Part shown: piece after piece, positions 7,704 through 17,745 of the stretch | How the letters are laid out: every line of letters begins with the position of its first letter | Position numbering within the stretch: the stretch's first letter is position 1 | Assembly: GCF_900142605.1 (NCBI RefSeq) | Contig: NZ_FRBL01000012.1 | Span: 1 to 64,000, forward strand | Origin: Chitinophaga jiangningensis | GTDB taxonomy: Bacteria > Bacteroidota > Bacteroidia > Chitinophagales > Chitinophagaceae | DNA length: 64,000 nucleotides | Reading direction: 5' to 3' | Program-made: the position numbers and the translations under genes | The notes under the pieces: model-generated | The model's input: the letters and a program-made list of their open reading frames with translations, nothing else | Told to the model about the DNA's origin: nothing | Database searches by the model: none

Positions 7704-8837
7704 GTGGAAACGCAAACTAAAGCTTCTAATAATACTAATAATACAACCATGCAGGAAACATCCGCGCCTAAAAAACGCAGCAAAGGGTTCGTCATCGTAC
7801 TGGCAGCGCTGGTAATTGGTGGTGGCGCCTTCGGTATCACCAAATATATTCACGGTCAGCACCACGAAGAAACAGATAACGCGCAGATCGATGCTAACGT
7901 GAGCCCGGTAATCCCAAGAGTTTCCGGTTACGTGAAAGAAGTACGTGTGAAAGATAACCAGTTCGTGAAAAAAGGTGATACACTGGTCATCCTCGACGAC
8001 CGCGACCTAGCCATCAAAGTGCAGTCTGCCGAAGCAGCCCTGCTCGCCGCTGAAGCCAACAAAACCGCTGCAGCTGCCGCTACACAGGCCGCTGAAACCG
8101 GTATCGGACAAGCACAGGCACAGATCGGTACCATCGAAGCTCAGATCGAAGCCGCTAAGGTAAACGTTTGGAGAGCCAACCAGGACTACGAACGTTATGC
8201 TAACCTGATCAAAGATCACTCTATCACCCAACAGCAATATGAGCAGGCACTGGCTGCAAAACAGTCCGCCGAACGCCAGCTGGATGTACTGCAGCGTCAG
8301 AAAACTGCCGCTACACGTCAAACAACTGTAGTGTCTTCTCAAAGCACCGCTACTTCCAAACAAATCAGCCTCGCTGATGCAGCAATCAAACAACGCCAGA
8401 CAGACGTGGCAGATGCTGAACTGGTAAGAAGCTACGCTGTTATCCTTGCTCCGGAAGATGGTTACCTGACTAAAATCTATGTGCAGCCAGGTCAGTACAT
8501 CAATGCTGGTCAGTCCCTGTTCAGCGTGGTACTCAATAACACACCATGGGTAGTGGCTAACTTCAAGGAAACACAGCTGACTAAAATGAAACTCGGTCAG
8601 AAAGTTACCATCAAAATCGACGCTTATCCTGGCAAGGAACTGGAAGCTAAAATCACTTCCTTCGCGCCAACAACAGGTGCTAAAATGGCCCTGCTGCCTC
8701 CGGATAATGCCTCCGGTAACTTCGTGAAAGTGGTACAACGGCTGCCGGTGAAAATCGAGTTCGTAAACCCTTCCGATGAAATGGTGAAAAACCTCCGTCC
8801 TGGTATGAACGTAGAGGTGGATGTTCATCTCGACTAA
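7704..8837 (+). CDS. HlyD/EmrA-family membrane fusion protein
   Basis: A 377-residue periplasmic adaptor. An N-terminal cytoplasmic stretch is followed by one membrane helix (about 28-47, ending TKYIHG). The biotinyl-lipoyl-like half (ETDNAQIDANVSPVIPRVSG) comes next, then a long Ala/Gln-rich coiled coil (about 110-235), the second lipoyl half and a beta-barrel domain (TPWVVANFKETQL, PGMNVEVDV). The TDNAQID pattern is typical of EmrA. The start is uncertain: GTG at 7704 is used here, and ATG at 7749 would remove 15 Asn/Thr-rich residues. It bridges the TolC-like and DHA2 proteins. Confidence 0.93.
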   Translation: METQTKASNNTNNTTMQETSAPKKRSKGFVIVLAALVIGGGAFGITKYIHGQHHEETDNAQIDANVSPVIPRVSGYVKEVRVKDNQFVKKGDTLVILDDRDLAIKVQSAEAALLAAEANKTAAAAATQAAETGIGQAQAQIGTIEAQIEAAKVNVWRANQDYERYANLIKDHSITQQQYEQALAAKQSAERQLDVLQRQKTAATRQTTVVSSQSTATSKQISLADAAIKQRQTDVADAELVRSYAVILAPEDGYLTKIYVQPGQYINAGQSLFSVVLNNTPWVVANFKETQLTKMKLGQKVTIKIDAYPGKELEAKITSFAPTTGAKMALLPPDNASGNFVKVVQRLPVKIEFVNPSDEMVKNLRPGMNVEVDVHLD

Positions 8838-8850
8838 TCTGCTTTAGCAG

Positions 8851-8985
8851 GAAGCGTAATGACCCGGAATTAATAATTAATGGGAACCATGATCACACAA
8901 TCGGCGGAAACCATTAGCATAAATAAAGAATCATCAAACGGCCATGCTCCGGTATTAATTATTAGTTCCTGGTCATACTGCTTTC
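8851..8985. repeat. Long imperfect inverted repeat between the adaptor and transporter genes
   Basis: A left arm (about 8852-8883) and a right arm (about 8951-8985) match over some 30 bases with few differences. Both contain the AATAATTAAT core and a GACC/GGTC end. The loop is about 66 bases. It occupies nearly all of the 172-base gap in the operon. It may be a MITE remnant, an mRNA-processing structure or an attenuator. Confidence 0.6.
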
Positions 8986-9009
8986 TTCTATATATAATTT
9001 AGAATTTTC

Positions 9010-10593
9010 ATGCTGCAACAAGAATCATTGATAGAATACGGCTCGCGCAGGGTGATCATCACGATCACGGCTATATTTTGCGCGCTGCTGGAAATCGTGG
9101 ATACCACGATCGTGAATGTGGCACTGAATGATATGCGGGGAAACATGGGAGCTACCATGTCGGAAATTGGTTGGGTAATTACGGCCTATGCAATCGGTAA
9201 CGTAATTGTCGTTCCAATGACCAGCTGGCTCTCCCAGCAATTTGGCCGCCGTAACTATTTTGCGGCTTCCATTATCATATTCACGGTGTCGTCGTTCCTT
9301 TGCGGTAACGCAACCGCTATGTGGGAACTGGTACTCTTCCGTTTTATACAGGGTATTGGTGGTGGTGCACTGCTGGTAACTTCACAAACCATTATCACCG
9401 AAAGCTATCCTCCTGAAAAACGTGGTACCGCTCAGGCGATTTATGGTCTTGGTGTAATCATCGGTCCTACGCTCGGCCCGCCATTAGGTGGTTTTATCAC
9501 AGATAACTACTCATGGCCTTACATATTTTACATTAACATTCCGATCGGTGTAATTGCCACACTGCTCACCCTGCAGTTTGTGCGCAGTCCTAAATACGCT
9601 GAGAAAAGATCCGCCAGCGACGTGGATTTCCTCGGTATCGGCTTGCTCGCATTATGCGTAGGTTCCCTGCAGTACGTGCTGGAACGTGGTCAGGAAGACG
9701 ACTGGTTCAATGATCCGTATATCACGATCCTTGCAGCCACCAGTGCGCTGGCATTGTTCTTCTTCATATGGCGGGAACTCACCTATAAATACCCGATCGT
9801 GGAACTGCGCGTACTCAAAAACGGAAACCTCCGCGTGGGTACGATCCTTTCCTTCATCCTCGGGTTCGGTTTGTACGGCTCCACCTTCATCATACCACTG
9901 TATACACAGGGTATCCTGGGATGGACGGCCACACAATCCGGTATGCTCATGGTGCCTGCTGCACTGACTACGGCATTCATGATGCCGATCATCGGTAAGA
10001 TGCTGGAAAGAGGAATACCGCAACAATACCTGGTTGCCGCCGGTATGTTCCTGTTCTTCCTCTACAGCTTCTGGGGATATAAAATCCTCACACCGGCAGA
10101 TACGGGTTCAGACGCCTTCTTCTGGATGCTCATCGTTCGTGGTGTGGGTATGGGCCTGTTGTTCATCCCGATCACCACACTGGCACTCTCCAGCCTGAAA
10201 GGGCAGCAGATCGGCCAGGGTGCGGCCTTCACCGGTATGATGCGCCAGCTCGGCGGTTCCTTCGGTGTGGCACTGATCACCACCTTTATGACCCGTCGTA
10301 CACAAATGCACCGCAGCGACATGGTAGCCTACATTGATACCAACGACCCTACAGTGGTTAACCGGATCAACGGACTTACCGCCAACTTCATGTCTAAAGG
10401 ATATGACCTGGCCACTGCCAAGCATAAAGCGTACATGGTACTGGACTACAGTGTTACCAAACAGGCTTCTGTACTGTCGTACATGGATTCATTCCTCTAC
10501 CTCGGTATCCTGTTCCTCATCTGTATTCCGTTCGTACTGATGGTACGCGCCAAAAAACAACAAGGTAAGCTCGACCCAAGTGCCATGCACTAA
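9010..10593 (+). CDS. DHA2-family (EmrB/QacA-type) MFS multidrug exporter
   Basis: A 527-residue inner-membrane proton antiporter with 14 predicted helices. DHA2 signatures are ALLEIVDTTIVNVALNDM in helix 1 (motif D1), SQQFGRRNYF in the 2-3 loop (motif A), LFRFIQGIGGGALL (motif B) and GLGVIIGPTLGPPLGGFI in helix 5 (motif C). With the two genes upstream it forms a tripartite EmrAB-TolC pump. A gap of 172 bases with an inverted repeat separates it from the adaptor, and a terminator follows it. The substrates are unknown. Confidence 0.94.
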   Translation: MLQQESLIEYGSRRVIITITAIFCALLEIVDTTIVNVALNDMRGNMGATMSEIGWVITAYAIGNVIVVPMTSWLSQQFGRRNYFAASIIIFTVSSFLCGNATAMWELVLFRFIQGIGGGALLVTSQTIITESYPPEKRGTAQAIYGLGVIIGPTLGPPLGGFITDNYSWPYIFYINIPIGVIATLLTLQFVRSPKYAEKRSASDVDFLGIGLLALCVGSLQYVLERGQEDDWFNDPYITILAATSALALFFFIWRELTYKYPIVELRVLKNGNLRVGTILSFILGFGLYGSTFIIPLYTQGILGWTATQSGMLMVPAALTTAFMMPIIGKMLERGIPQQYLVAAGMFLFFLYSFWGYKILTPADTGSDAFFWMLIVRGVGMGLLFIPITTLALSSLKGQQIGQGAAFTGMMRQLGGSFGVALITTFMTRRTQMHRSDMVAYIDTNDPTVVNRINGLTANFMSKGYDLATAKHKAYMVLDYSVTKQASVLSYMDSFLYLGILFLICIPFVLMVRAKKQQGKLDPSAMH

Positions 10594-10660
10594 GGAAAGA
10601 GTGACACATAAAAATAATTGTTGCAATAACAGTGTAACAGTTGTAGGTTTAGGTAAATAA

Positions 10661-10690
10661 GCCCCGATATTCATCGGGGCTTTATTTTTT
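10661..10690 (+). terminator. Rho-independent terminator of the efflux operon
   Basis: The stem GCCCCGAT/ATCGGGGC with a 4-base loop is followed by TTTATTTTTT, the classic form. Confidence 0.92.
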
Positions 10691-10720
10691 TTGGTATATT
10701 CAGGATAAGAATATGCGCCT

Positions 10721-11296
10721 ATGGAAACGTTTAGTCATGTACGTACCGTCATCGGCATCATCCTTAGTCTCAGTATCGCACAGCTCCTTAAGGGTACTGC
10801 CAAGTTCATTCAGCACCCGGGCCGGCAAAAAATCTACTGGGTACACCTGGGATGGGTACTCTATATCTTCCTGATCCTGTTACATTTCTGGTGGTGGGAA
10901 ATCAGCCTCAGCAATATTGCCCGCTGGACCTTCCTGGAGTACTTCTTTGTAACCCTCTATATCATTATGTTCTATGTGCTTTGCGCCCTTCTGTATCCGG
11001 ACGATATCAAGGAGTATACGGGTTATGAAGATTATTTCTACTCCCGGCGAAAGTGGTTTTTCGGCCTGCTGGCACTTACTTTTGTAGCAGACGTGGTAGA
11101 TACCCTCATGAAAGGCGAAGCCTACTTTCATATGCACTATAACGCGGAATATCCCATCAGGGGCATCACCCATGTGCTGCTATGCCTGATGGCGATAAAA
11201 TTCTCCAACAAAACCTTTCACAGTTTTCTCGTTATCCTCTTTATCCTGTACGAATCCTCGTACATCCTGCGTTTATTCCTCACCGTTAAAGGTTAA
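10721..11296 (+). CDS. Multi-pass membrane protein, unknown function
   Basis: A 191-residue protein with about five hydrophobic segments (near 8-25, 40-60, 72-92, 113-131 and 160-185) and many aromatic residues, including HFWWWEISL and YYSRRKWFF-like patches. I cannot assign it to a named family. It starts 30 bases after the efflux terminator, so it has its own transcription. It overlaps the 3' end of the convergent Mpo1-like gene by 4 bases. Confidence 0.75.
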   Translation: METFSHVRTVIGIILSLSIAQLLKGTAKFIQHPGRQKIYWVHLGWVLYIFLILLHFWWWEISLSNIARWTFLEYFFVTLYIIMFYVLCALLYPDDIKEYTGYEDYFYSRRKWFFGLLALTFVADVVDTLMKGEAYFHMHYNAEYPIRGITHVLLCLMAIKFSNKTFHSFLVILFILYESSYILRLFLTVKG

Positions 11297-11754
11297 AAAG
11301 GAATACCCGCCTTGCGGTAAATAAAGCTCAGCAGCCAGGCCGGCCCTATCAGCAGGAACTGTAAGTCCTTAAAGAAGGAAGGCTTGGCCCCCTCAATTTT
11401 ATGCCCGATGAACTGGCCTATCCAGGCTACTACAAAAATAATGAGGGATAATATCCAGGGAGTGGCACCCAGACTGTCGAGCACCCGCCAGGCCCACAGG
11501 CAAAGCAGTACAAATACCAGCATGCCCATACTCAGACTCGGACTCAGGCGGAAATAATAAAGTAATACCAGCACCAGCGCTATATGCGCCACCGTTACCT
11601 GCAGGCCGCCCAGGTGAAAGGGCAGGGGAATGCTGTATAACAAACCTACGATACTAAAGAATATGGCAGGCACGCAAATCCAGTGTATGGACTTGTTGGT
11701 GGCGTTGCGGTGGCTGGTGCCGTACTCGTCCAGCCAGGACTGTATGGATCTCAT
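11293..11754 (-). CDS. Mpo1-like (DUF962) membrane protein
   Basis: A 153-residue protein of the Mpo1/YGL010w family, whose yeast member is an Fe2+-dependent dioxygenase in the alpha-oxidation of 2-hydroxy fatty acids. The N-terminal EYGTSHRN and KSIHWICVP (H15, H24) and the C-terminal GQFIGHKIEGAKPSFF (H118) carry the conserved metal-ligand histidines, with four hydrophobic helices between them. That it performs the same reaction in bacteria is inference from the family. Chitinophaga-type sphingolipids contain 2-hydroxy acyl chains, so such a role would be sensible. Confidence 0.85.
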   Translation of the reverse strand: MRSIQSWLDEYGTSHRNATNKSIHWICVPAIFFSIVGLLYSIPLPFHLGGLQVTVAHIALVLVLLYYFRLSPSLSMGMLVFVLLCLWAWRVLDSLGATPWILSLIIFVVAWIGQFIGHKIEGAKPSFFKDLQFLLIGPAWLLSFIYRKAGIPF

Positions 11755-11797
11755 ATGGTGGAGGATTAGGTATTACTAAATATAACCATTTTTTTCC

Positions 11798-14700
11798 TTA
11801 TTTGATTGGTATCCTTTTCATGCCTTCGCGACCATAAAACACCGGGAAATACATCATTTCCGCTTTGGCAGGATTCAGCTGGAAGCTGCCGGTATAGCGT
11901 GGCATCAGCGGAATGCTGAAGATGTAGCTGCCTTTATGCAGGTACTGGCAAAAGATGCTGACTTTCTCATAATAATATTCCCGGTGTACCTCACTGTTAC
12001 TGTATGGCTGTGGCTTGCCATTATAGGAGCAGCCGGCCGGTATCGGTACTTCGATCATAATAAAGCCTGCGTCTTCCTTTACTTCCACCACCGCTTCCAG
12101 CGTTACTTTTTTACCGGCAGTGAGGGAAGTCACCTCTTTGTCCTCCGCTTTGAAATGGGTACGTACTTTAAAGGCGCTGTCCACCCGCTCAGGGTTGGCA
12201 TTAAAGCGGCGTTGCCAGGTGTTCAGATACAGCATGCGGTTACCCGTTTTTGAAATTTGAAGCGCCTGCCCGGCAGGCAGTTGCGCCTCATATGGGAATT
12301 TGGTGATGTTGGTATTGTTCACCTGTAATGCCGGCGCTTTCTGCTCCTGCTCCCGCAAAATATCATCGCCGATGGTGCCCATGATGGTGGCCGATTCATA
12401 GGTGTTGCGCCAGCAGTAAGGCCCCCGCTGATCCAGCAGCCAGGCCCGGGTGGAGTGCAGCAGGGCATCATGGCCACCTTCATTGCGAAGAATACGATAG
12501 GCCAGCAGGGTGTACTGAATGCGGCTGTTGTAAATGTCCAGGCTGTCAGGCCCCCACCAGGCGTTGCCAAATAATGTTTTTTTGACGGTACGAAGCAGGT
12601 TTGCCGTACTAACGGTGATGCCTGCACGCTGTTTTATTTCAAGTAGTCGTAGTTGTTGTATAGGGGTGAGATAGTTAGTGTTAATGGTATCCACATATGC
12701 CCGCAGGTTAAAGGTGCTGTCGGTATCCCGGAGGTATCCCAGGAAGTCCAGCCGGGTATCAATGGCATAGTCGTAGATATGCGGCATCAGCAACCTGGTC
12801 AGGTCCTTATTGGCTGATCTGGTTCTGAAGCCCGCCTCCGCAGCCATGTTGAGCGCTTTCAGTACATGTGCACTGATCCACCCGGAGGTTACGCCATCTG
12901 CCCACCAGCCCCACAAGCCATCCATATTACGGGCTTTCTCGAGCTTGCTGATCATATTGCTGATATGTTCGTTGATATGGATATTGGTATCCAGTGCGGC
13001 AGCCCAGCGTTTTTGCAGCAGGGCCGCTATCAGTTTGGAAGCCAGTTGTTCGTTACAATCGTAGCGGTAGGAGTAGAGGTAGCTGGCTTCCTGTAGTAAT
13101 ACTGGCATGGCAGAGGTGGCGGCATACAGATGCACTGTTCCGGTATCTTTGGTGGCAGGCAAAATGAAGCTGGTATCTCCCGGTAATTGTAAAAACTTAC
13201 CGAATGCCTCCATGGTACCAGGTTGATATATCGGCACCGCACGATACTCCCCATCACTTACATTATTGTTACTGATGGTAAAAGTATTGCGTAAGCTGTC
13301 GCCTGCAGGAACAGCCACCGTACTGGTTTCGATAAGACTATGCCGAAGTGGCGCCGGTCCGTTTTTGAGTACCGTTCCAGCTACGTTGAGCATACGATTC
13401 AATTGTATACTATCTCCATTGTAATTCATGATTTTGGTCAGCACATCCAGTGTATCGCCGGCCAGTGTAAACTGCGGCAAGGCCAGGTTAGCGCTTACCT
13501 GGTTATAGGCGCGGGTAACGGCGGTGGCAAATCCGGATTGTTTTTTATCGCCTGCTATCAGCGCGTATGACTTCCAGCTGGTGATATCATCAGGGAAGGT
13601 AACTTCAAAGGCGGCTTCCCCGTGTTCGTTTGTACGTAACCGTGGTTGCCAGTAGGCTTCATCCCGGAAATGATGACGGAGAGAAATTTTAGGGGTTTCG
13701 GCTTCCGGCGGGGCAGGACTCTTTAAACCTCCTTTCACAGTGGTATTGATGATCACGACCCCATCAGCTGCACGGGAACCATAAAGCGCTACCGCGCCCT
13801 CCCCGGCTAGTACCTCCATGTTCTTCACCAGCTCTTCATTGATATCACTCAGGCTTCCGTTAAATGGAACACCATCCACCACCAGCATGGGTGCTTTCTC
13901 ACTATCCATGCTGCCGATCCCGCGGACTCTCAGCTGCTGCCCTAAACCGGAAAAGAATTTCCTTTTAGCCGCGCCTACGGTTACGCCGGCCACCTGTCCT
14001 TGTAGCAGTCTACTGACAGACCCCGTGAGGGCTTTTCTGTGTGTTGTGCCATAACCTACTACCACCACTTCAGAAAGATCATCTCCCTGCGGGAAAAGTA
14101 TAACGTCATAGATATCATCTGTCTGAATGGTGCGCACTGCCATTCTGTAACCAACGGAGCGAAACGCCAGTGTGCCCGAATCCGATACATATAGTGCATA
14201 TGCACCACGCTCATTGGTATAGGTACCCATTCCGGTTCCGTGGATTATTACAGTCGCATTTGGAATAGGTGTGCCGTGATTATCACGCACGGTACCCTTC
14301 ACCAGCCTGTTTAAATTAGCGCCTTTGCTGGTAACAGGTTTTGGATCAGGATAAGAAGGTGATAACTTTTCTGGTTTATGTTCGAACTCAGCAGTGTAGT
14401 TGCCGGTGATGAAGGCCAGGTTGAGGCGCTGCCGCAAACTGTGAATGGTATCGTTATCAGGTTGTATGTTTACCTGGCCCCATTTGTAAATGGTTTCGTG
14501 GTCTGCCTTGCTGAGCACACTATCGAGGGTAATAAAGCCATTGTTTTTCATCATTACCAGGAGCTTATAGTAGCCGGCTGGCTGAATGATGGTACCGCCT
14601 GCATCTCCTTCCACCATCTCCAGCCAGTTTGGAGCATCGTAATTGTATACAAAGATCTGGCGAATGTTTGTGCGGATACTATCCGGAAACAATAGCCGGA

Positions 14701-17569
14701 TCGTATTTTTATTACTGGCATAAGTGCGCAGGTTCAGGGACATGTTTTCCAGGTTGCTGTTGTACAGGCTGTCCATATCAGTGGCCGTGAGTACATAATC
14801 ATGCAGTCTAAAGCTGTAGTTACTATAAGCAGGCAGCCTGCGGCTGAAATAGCTTTGTGCAATGTCGAGCTTTTCCTGTTTTACCAGCCCTTTACTGATG
14901 GTGTAACGGTAGCCGGGCTCAGGATCGAACTGCTGGGTCATCAGCGGGCTGGCGAAGTAGTAGGCTGATCCCTTTGAAACCGGACCTACTATAACATCCT
15001 GGTAATAGCTTTTGGTGATGGGAAATATCAGGTTATCGTTATTGATGTATTGTTTGGTCCACGTGTCGTGCGCCTTCAACACCAACAACATATTATTGAG
15101 GAGCGTTTTTTCAGCATCAGTGAACAGCGGCTTTTTGCGGGGTGTAATGCGTATACCTGCCAGGGATTTGTCCACCGGAATACTAATAAATGTTTTCATC
15201 CCTGCGGGAGCATATACGGAATCAAGGACGATTTCATGCTCAGCCGTCACAATCCGTATGGACTGTCTGCCCGGCGTTACCCGGAAACTATAGTTGTACT
15301 GGGGCTCAGTACCGTTTACATACACGAGATTATCGTTTATCCATACCAGTTGTGAGATCTGGGGATGGTTATTCTTTATTACAAACGGAGCAACCTGTGT
15401 GATACCATGTACCGCAGGCTCGAAATTATATAACAGTCCTTCCGGATGGAAGAAGCGGAAAAAAGGCATCGTATCCAGTCCCAGTATTGTTTTCCAGCGG
15501 CTCCAGTTCAAAGGGCCCTTTTCGTTATAATCCTCATTTGCAGCAACACCGTAGCCGGGTAATAGCCTGGGCGACTGCGTACGGATCCGATCCAGGTAGG
15601 GAACCTCCGGATCATACGTGTTGAATTTGGAAGTATGCGCGTAGGCAGTTACATCTGCATCTGCCACTGGCTGCTGTTGATTGTTTTTAACGGCAACGGT
15701 TATACGTGCCGTTTGCCCAGGCTGAATAGTTTCAGGCGCATGGATTTTTACATCGAGACTGGCCGGCAGGTAACGGACATACTGACCGGAGCCGGAGCTG
15801 GCATCTCCATAAATGAAAGAGGTATATAAACTGTAAGTAGCGTTGCCGGTTGACTTGTAGGCCCAGTTTACGTTTGTTCCTTTGCCGGAGGTTATTAATC
15901 GCTTATCCGCAAAAATCTGGTACCATACCGGGATTTTATAAGGGTTTTCGAGTGTGGCAAAGATGGAATCATTTTGCCGGTAACCGGTAAATGAAATCTC
16001 GGACATGTTTGCGCTAACATTATAATCCTTTCTGTAGTCGCCGGTTACGGCTGTATAACGGGCTATATAGGGAGATGCAGGTATCGTGGCAGGGAAGGTG
16101 ACCAGTACCTGCCCGATGCTGTCTTTTGCACCGTTGTAAAAAATGATCCTGCCGGTGGCAGGTCCAAGCCGACCACTTTCCGAATAGGTAATCGCAATGG
16201 AATCGGCTATCCGTTCGAACCGGACATCTCTCAGGGTTTTAAGGCGGCTAAAAGTGAACGATTCCGTTTGGGTATCATTGCTGCTGCTGTTCAGTTGGCA
16301 TGTTACGCTGCATTGCAGGTCGGCCTGCGGGAAGATGCTGTCGGGCATTAACACCACTGTTTCGCCTGTCTGCTCCAGCGTTATTTCCTGCTGCCATAGT
16401 TTTTTGGGAATGAAGGTGATCCCATTTTGGAAGTTGGAGCTGGCGTTAATGTTAACGGTGACGGTTACACGTCCATCCAGCAGGGGCAGATTATTTTCAT
16501 CCGTAGCCTTCAGGAAAAATTTCACCGGCATACCGGGAGAATAGCTGTTTTTGTCGCTACGGGCCTTAAAAGTAAGCTGACTTAGTTCGTAGGCTTCATA
16601 TTCGAATGTTTTATGAATATATTCCTTTTTTCTGGAGGTTTTAAACCTGGTGCCCAGGCTGATTTTATAGGTCTCGTCCAGGTCGAGGTCAAGGTCTTCT
16701 GTGAGGACAAACGTATGTTCGTATGCCCCTGGCCGGTAGGGTCGCAGCACCTGCAAAATAGTATCTTCCTCCTCATCATTTCGTTCCTGGCCCAGTTTCA
16801 GTTGCAAAGGAATATTTACAGGTATTCCTTTGGCATTTGTAATAAATGCTTTGAGGCGAACGGTATCCCCCGGTTTGTATTTAGGTTTGCTGGTAACAAG
16901 ATATCCTTTGAATTCCTTGTTGGTGTATGGTTTGCTGAAAATTTTCCTGAGTTGTGACCATTTTTTAGCGATCCATCCGCTAGGTGAACCAAAGTAATTT
17001 TGTTCTCCTATATAAAAGAAGTTTGTTACGCCTTCATGTTTGACCCGCACTATGCCATTTCGACTTGCTTTTGGTAACTGGTAGGCCTCGTAGGTGGAGT
17101 GGAAGGCAAGCCGTCTGCCACGGAATAATACTTCAGGTGTGTGGAGTGGGAGCCTGTTTTTGTCTGTCAGGGAGATATAACGGCCATCGAGATTTTGAAG
17201 TGTATGTAACCTTACATTTTTCACGGGATAATACTGGTATCGCACTGCGTTCTCTTCTCCCTGCACGAGCAGGTATTGCCCGGGCGGGATATCAGCCGGG
17301 GTGGGAGCATTGGCTGGCCATGATCTTACGTAGGTATGGAGCAGTGCATCTGTTGGGGCTAATGGACGTGTATCTGTGATCCTGTTGCTCCAGAAGCCGC
17401 TGCCTATTTTGGCATCTTCCAGTGAAGCCTTATAGAGTCTGGCTGCTTCGGCATCAGTAATTTTGAACAGCGCGATAGTCTGCCCGGTGGTGTGGGCATT
17501 GGACAGTTGCTGCGCATAGGTTACTGTAGCAGTCAACAGGACAAGTACAGTCGTCAGTATTCTTTTCAT
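11798..17569 (-). CDS. Alpha-2-macroglobulin-like protein with embedded TonB plug domain
   Basis: A 1923-residue exported protein with a signal peptide at 1-19 (ending VTYAQQ). Macroglobulin MG-type domains include about 220-320 (TSKPKYKPGDTVRLKAFI) and 333 onward (SPGMPVKFFLKAT). About 1085-1165 is a carboxypeptidase-regulatory domain (KGTVRDNHGTPIPNATV). About 1168-1290 is a TonB plug with a VVVVGYGTTHRKA linker and VDGVPFNGSLSDIN. The A2M core domain follows near 1300 (DDITSWKSYALI). A helical thioester domain has C1505-N-E-Q1508, the intact Cys-x-Glu-Gln thioester motif. No beta-barrel follows the plug, so it is not a receptor. The likely role is a periplasmic or surface protease trap or colonisation factor. 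It is monocistronic, with a divergent dehydrogenase gene upstream. Confidence 0.88.
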   Translation of the reverse strand: MKRILTTVLVLLTATVTYAQQLSNAHTTGQTIALFKITDAEAARLYKASLEDAKIGSGFWSNRITDTRPLAPTDALLHTYVRSWPANAPTPADIPPGQYLLVQGEENAVRYQYYPVKNVRLHTLQNLDGRYISLTDKNRLPLHTPEVLFRGRRLAFHSTYEAYQLPKASRNGIVRVKHEGVTNFFYIGEQNYFGSPSGWIAKKWSQLRKIFSKPYTNKEFKGYLVTSKPKYKPGDTVRLKAFITNAKGIPVNIPLQLKLGQERNDEEEDTILQVLRPYRPGAYEHTFVLTEDLDLDLDETYKISLGTRFKTSRKKEYIHKTFEYEAYELSQLTFKARSDKNSYSPGMPVKFFLKATDENNLPLLDGRVTVTVNINASSNFQNGITFIPKKLWQQEITLEQTGETVVLMPDSIFPQADLQCSVTCQLNSSSNDTQTESFTFSRLKTLRDVRFERIADSIAITYSESGRLGPATGRIIFYNGAKDSIGQVLVTFPATIPASPYIARYTAVTGDYRKDYNVSANMSEISFTGYRQNDSIFATLENPYKIPVWYQIFADKRLITSGKGTNVNWAYKSTGNATYSLYTSFIYGDASSGSGQYVRYLPASLDVKIHAPETIQPGQTARITVAVKNNQQQPVADADVTAYAHTSKFNTYDPEVPYLDRIRTQSPRLLPGYGVAANEDYNEKGPLNWSRWKTILGLDTMPFFRFFHPEGLLYNFEPAVHGITQVAPFVIKNNHPQISQLVWINDNLVYVNGTEPQYNYSFRVTPGRQSIRIVTAEHEIVLDSVYAPAGMKTFISIPVDKSLAGIRITPRKKPLFTDAEKTLLNNMLLVLKAHDTWTKQYINNDNLIFPITKSYYQDVIVGPVSKGSAYYFASPLMTQQFDPEPGYRYTISKGLVKQEKLDIAQSYFSRRLPAYSNYSFRLHDYVLTATDMDSLYNSNLENMSLNLRTYASNKNTIRLLFPDSIRTNIRQIFVYNYDAPNWLEMVEGDAGGTIIQPAGYYKLLVMMKNNGFITLDSVLSKADHETIYKWGQVNIQPDNDTIHSLRQRLNLAFITGNYTAEFEHKPEKLSPSYPDPKPVTSKGANLNRLVKGTVRDNHGTPIPNATVIIHGTGMGTYTNERGAYALYVSDSGTLAFRSVGYRMAVRTIQTDDIYDVILFPQGDDLSEVVVVGYGTTHRKALTGSVSRLLQGQVAGVTVGAAKRKFFSGLGQQLRVRGIGSMDSEKAPMLVVDGVPFNGSLSDINEELVKNMEVLAGEGAVALYGSRAADGVVIINTTVKGGLKSPAPPEAETPKISLRHHFRDEAYWQPRLRTNEHGEAAFEVTFPDDITSWKSYALIAGDKKQSGFATAVTRAYNQVSANLALPQFTLAGDTLDVLTKIMNYNGDSIQLNRMLNVAGTVLKNGPAPLRHSLIETSTVAVPAGDSLRNTFTISNNNVSDGEYRAVPIYQPGTMEAFGKFLQLPGDTSFILPATKDTGTVHLYAATSAMPVLLQEASYLYSYRYDCNEQLASKLIAALLQKRWAAALDTNIHINEHISNMISKLEKARNMDGLWGWWADGVTSGWISAHVLKALNMAAEAGFRTRSANKDLTRLLMPHIYDYAIDTRLDFLGYLRDTDSTFNLRAYVDTINTNYLTPIQQLRLLEIKQRAGITVSTANLLRTVKKTLFGNAWWGPDSLDIYNSRIQYTLLAYRILRNEGGHDALLHSTRAWLLDQRGPYCWRNTYESATIMGTIGDDILREQEQKAPALQVNNTNITKFPYEAQLPAGQALQISKTGNRMLYLNTWQRRFNANPERVDSAFKVRTHFKAEDKEVTSLTAGKKVTLEAVVEVKEDAGFIMIEVPIPAGCSYNGKPQPYSNSEVHREYYYEKVSIFCQYLHKGSYIFSIPLMPRYTGSFQLNPAKAEMMYFPVFYGREGMKRIPIK

Positions 17570-17745
17570 GGTACAGGAGTTTCACAACATGTGAACAGAA
17601 AGTATGAATGTAAGTATTTAAGCAATAATTTGTACGCGGTGGTAGCTGTGTTGGCTGTGTATGCAGTAAAGATTTTTCCACTTATTTCCTTAACTTTCCT
17701 TGAGCGTTTATAGCGCATTGATACTTCAACACAAACAAATATTTT

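Noticed and set aside
8007..8828. A 273-codon antisense frame opposite the membrane fusion gene
   Set aside because: It is the shadow of a strongly recognised gene. The translation is rich in Cys/His/Phe, as expected from antisense reading.
13801..14060. A second, truncated SusC-type receptor gene
   Set aside because: The plug-like sequence is in frame within the 1923-residue A2M-like protein, with no stop or frameshift around it, so it is a domain rather than a gene remnant.
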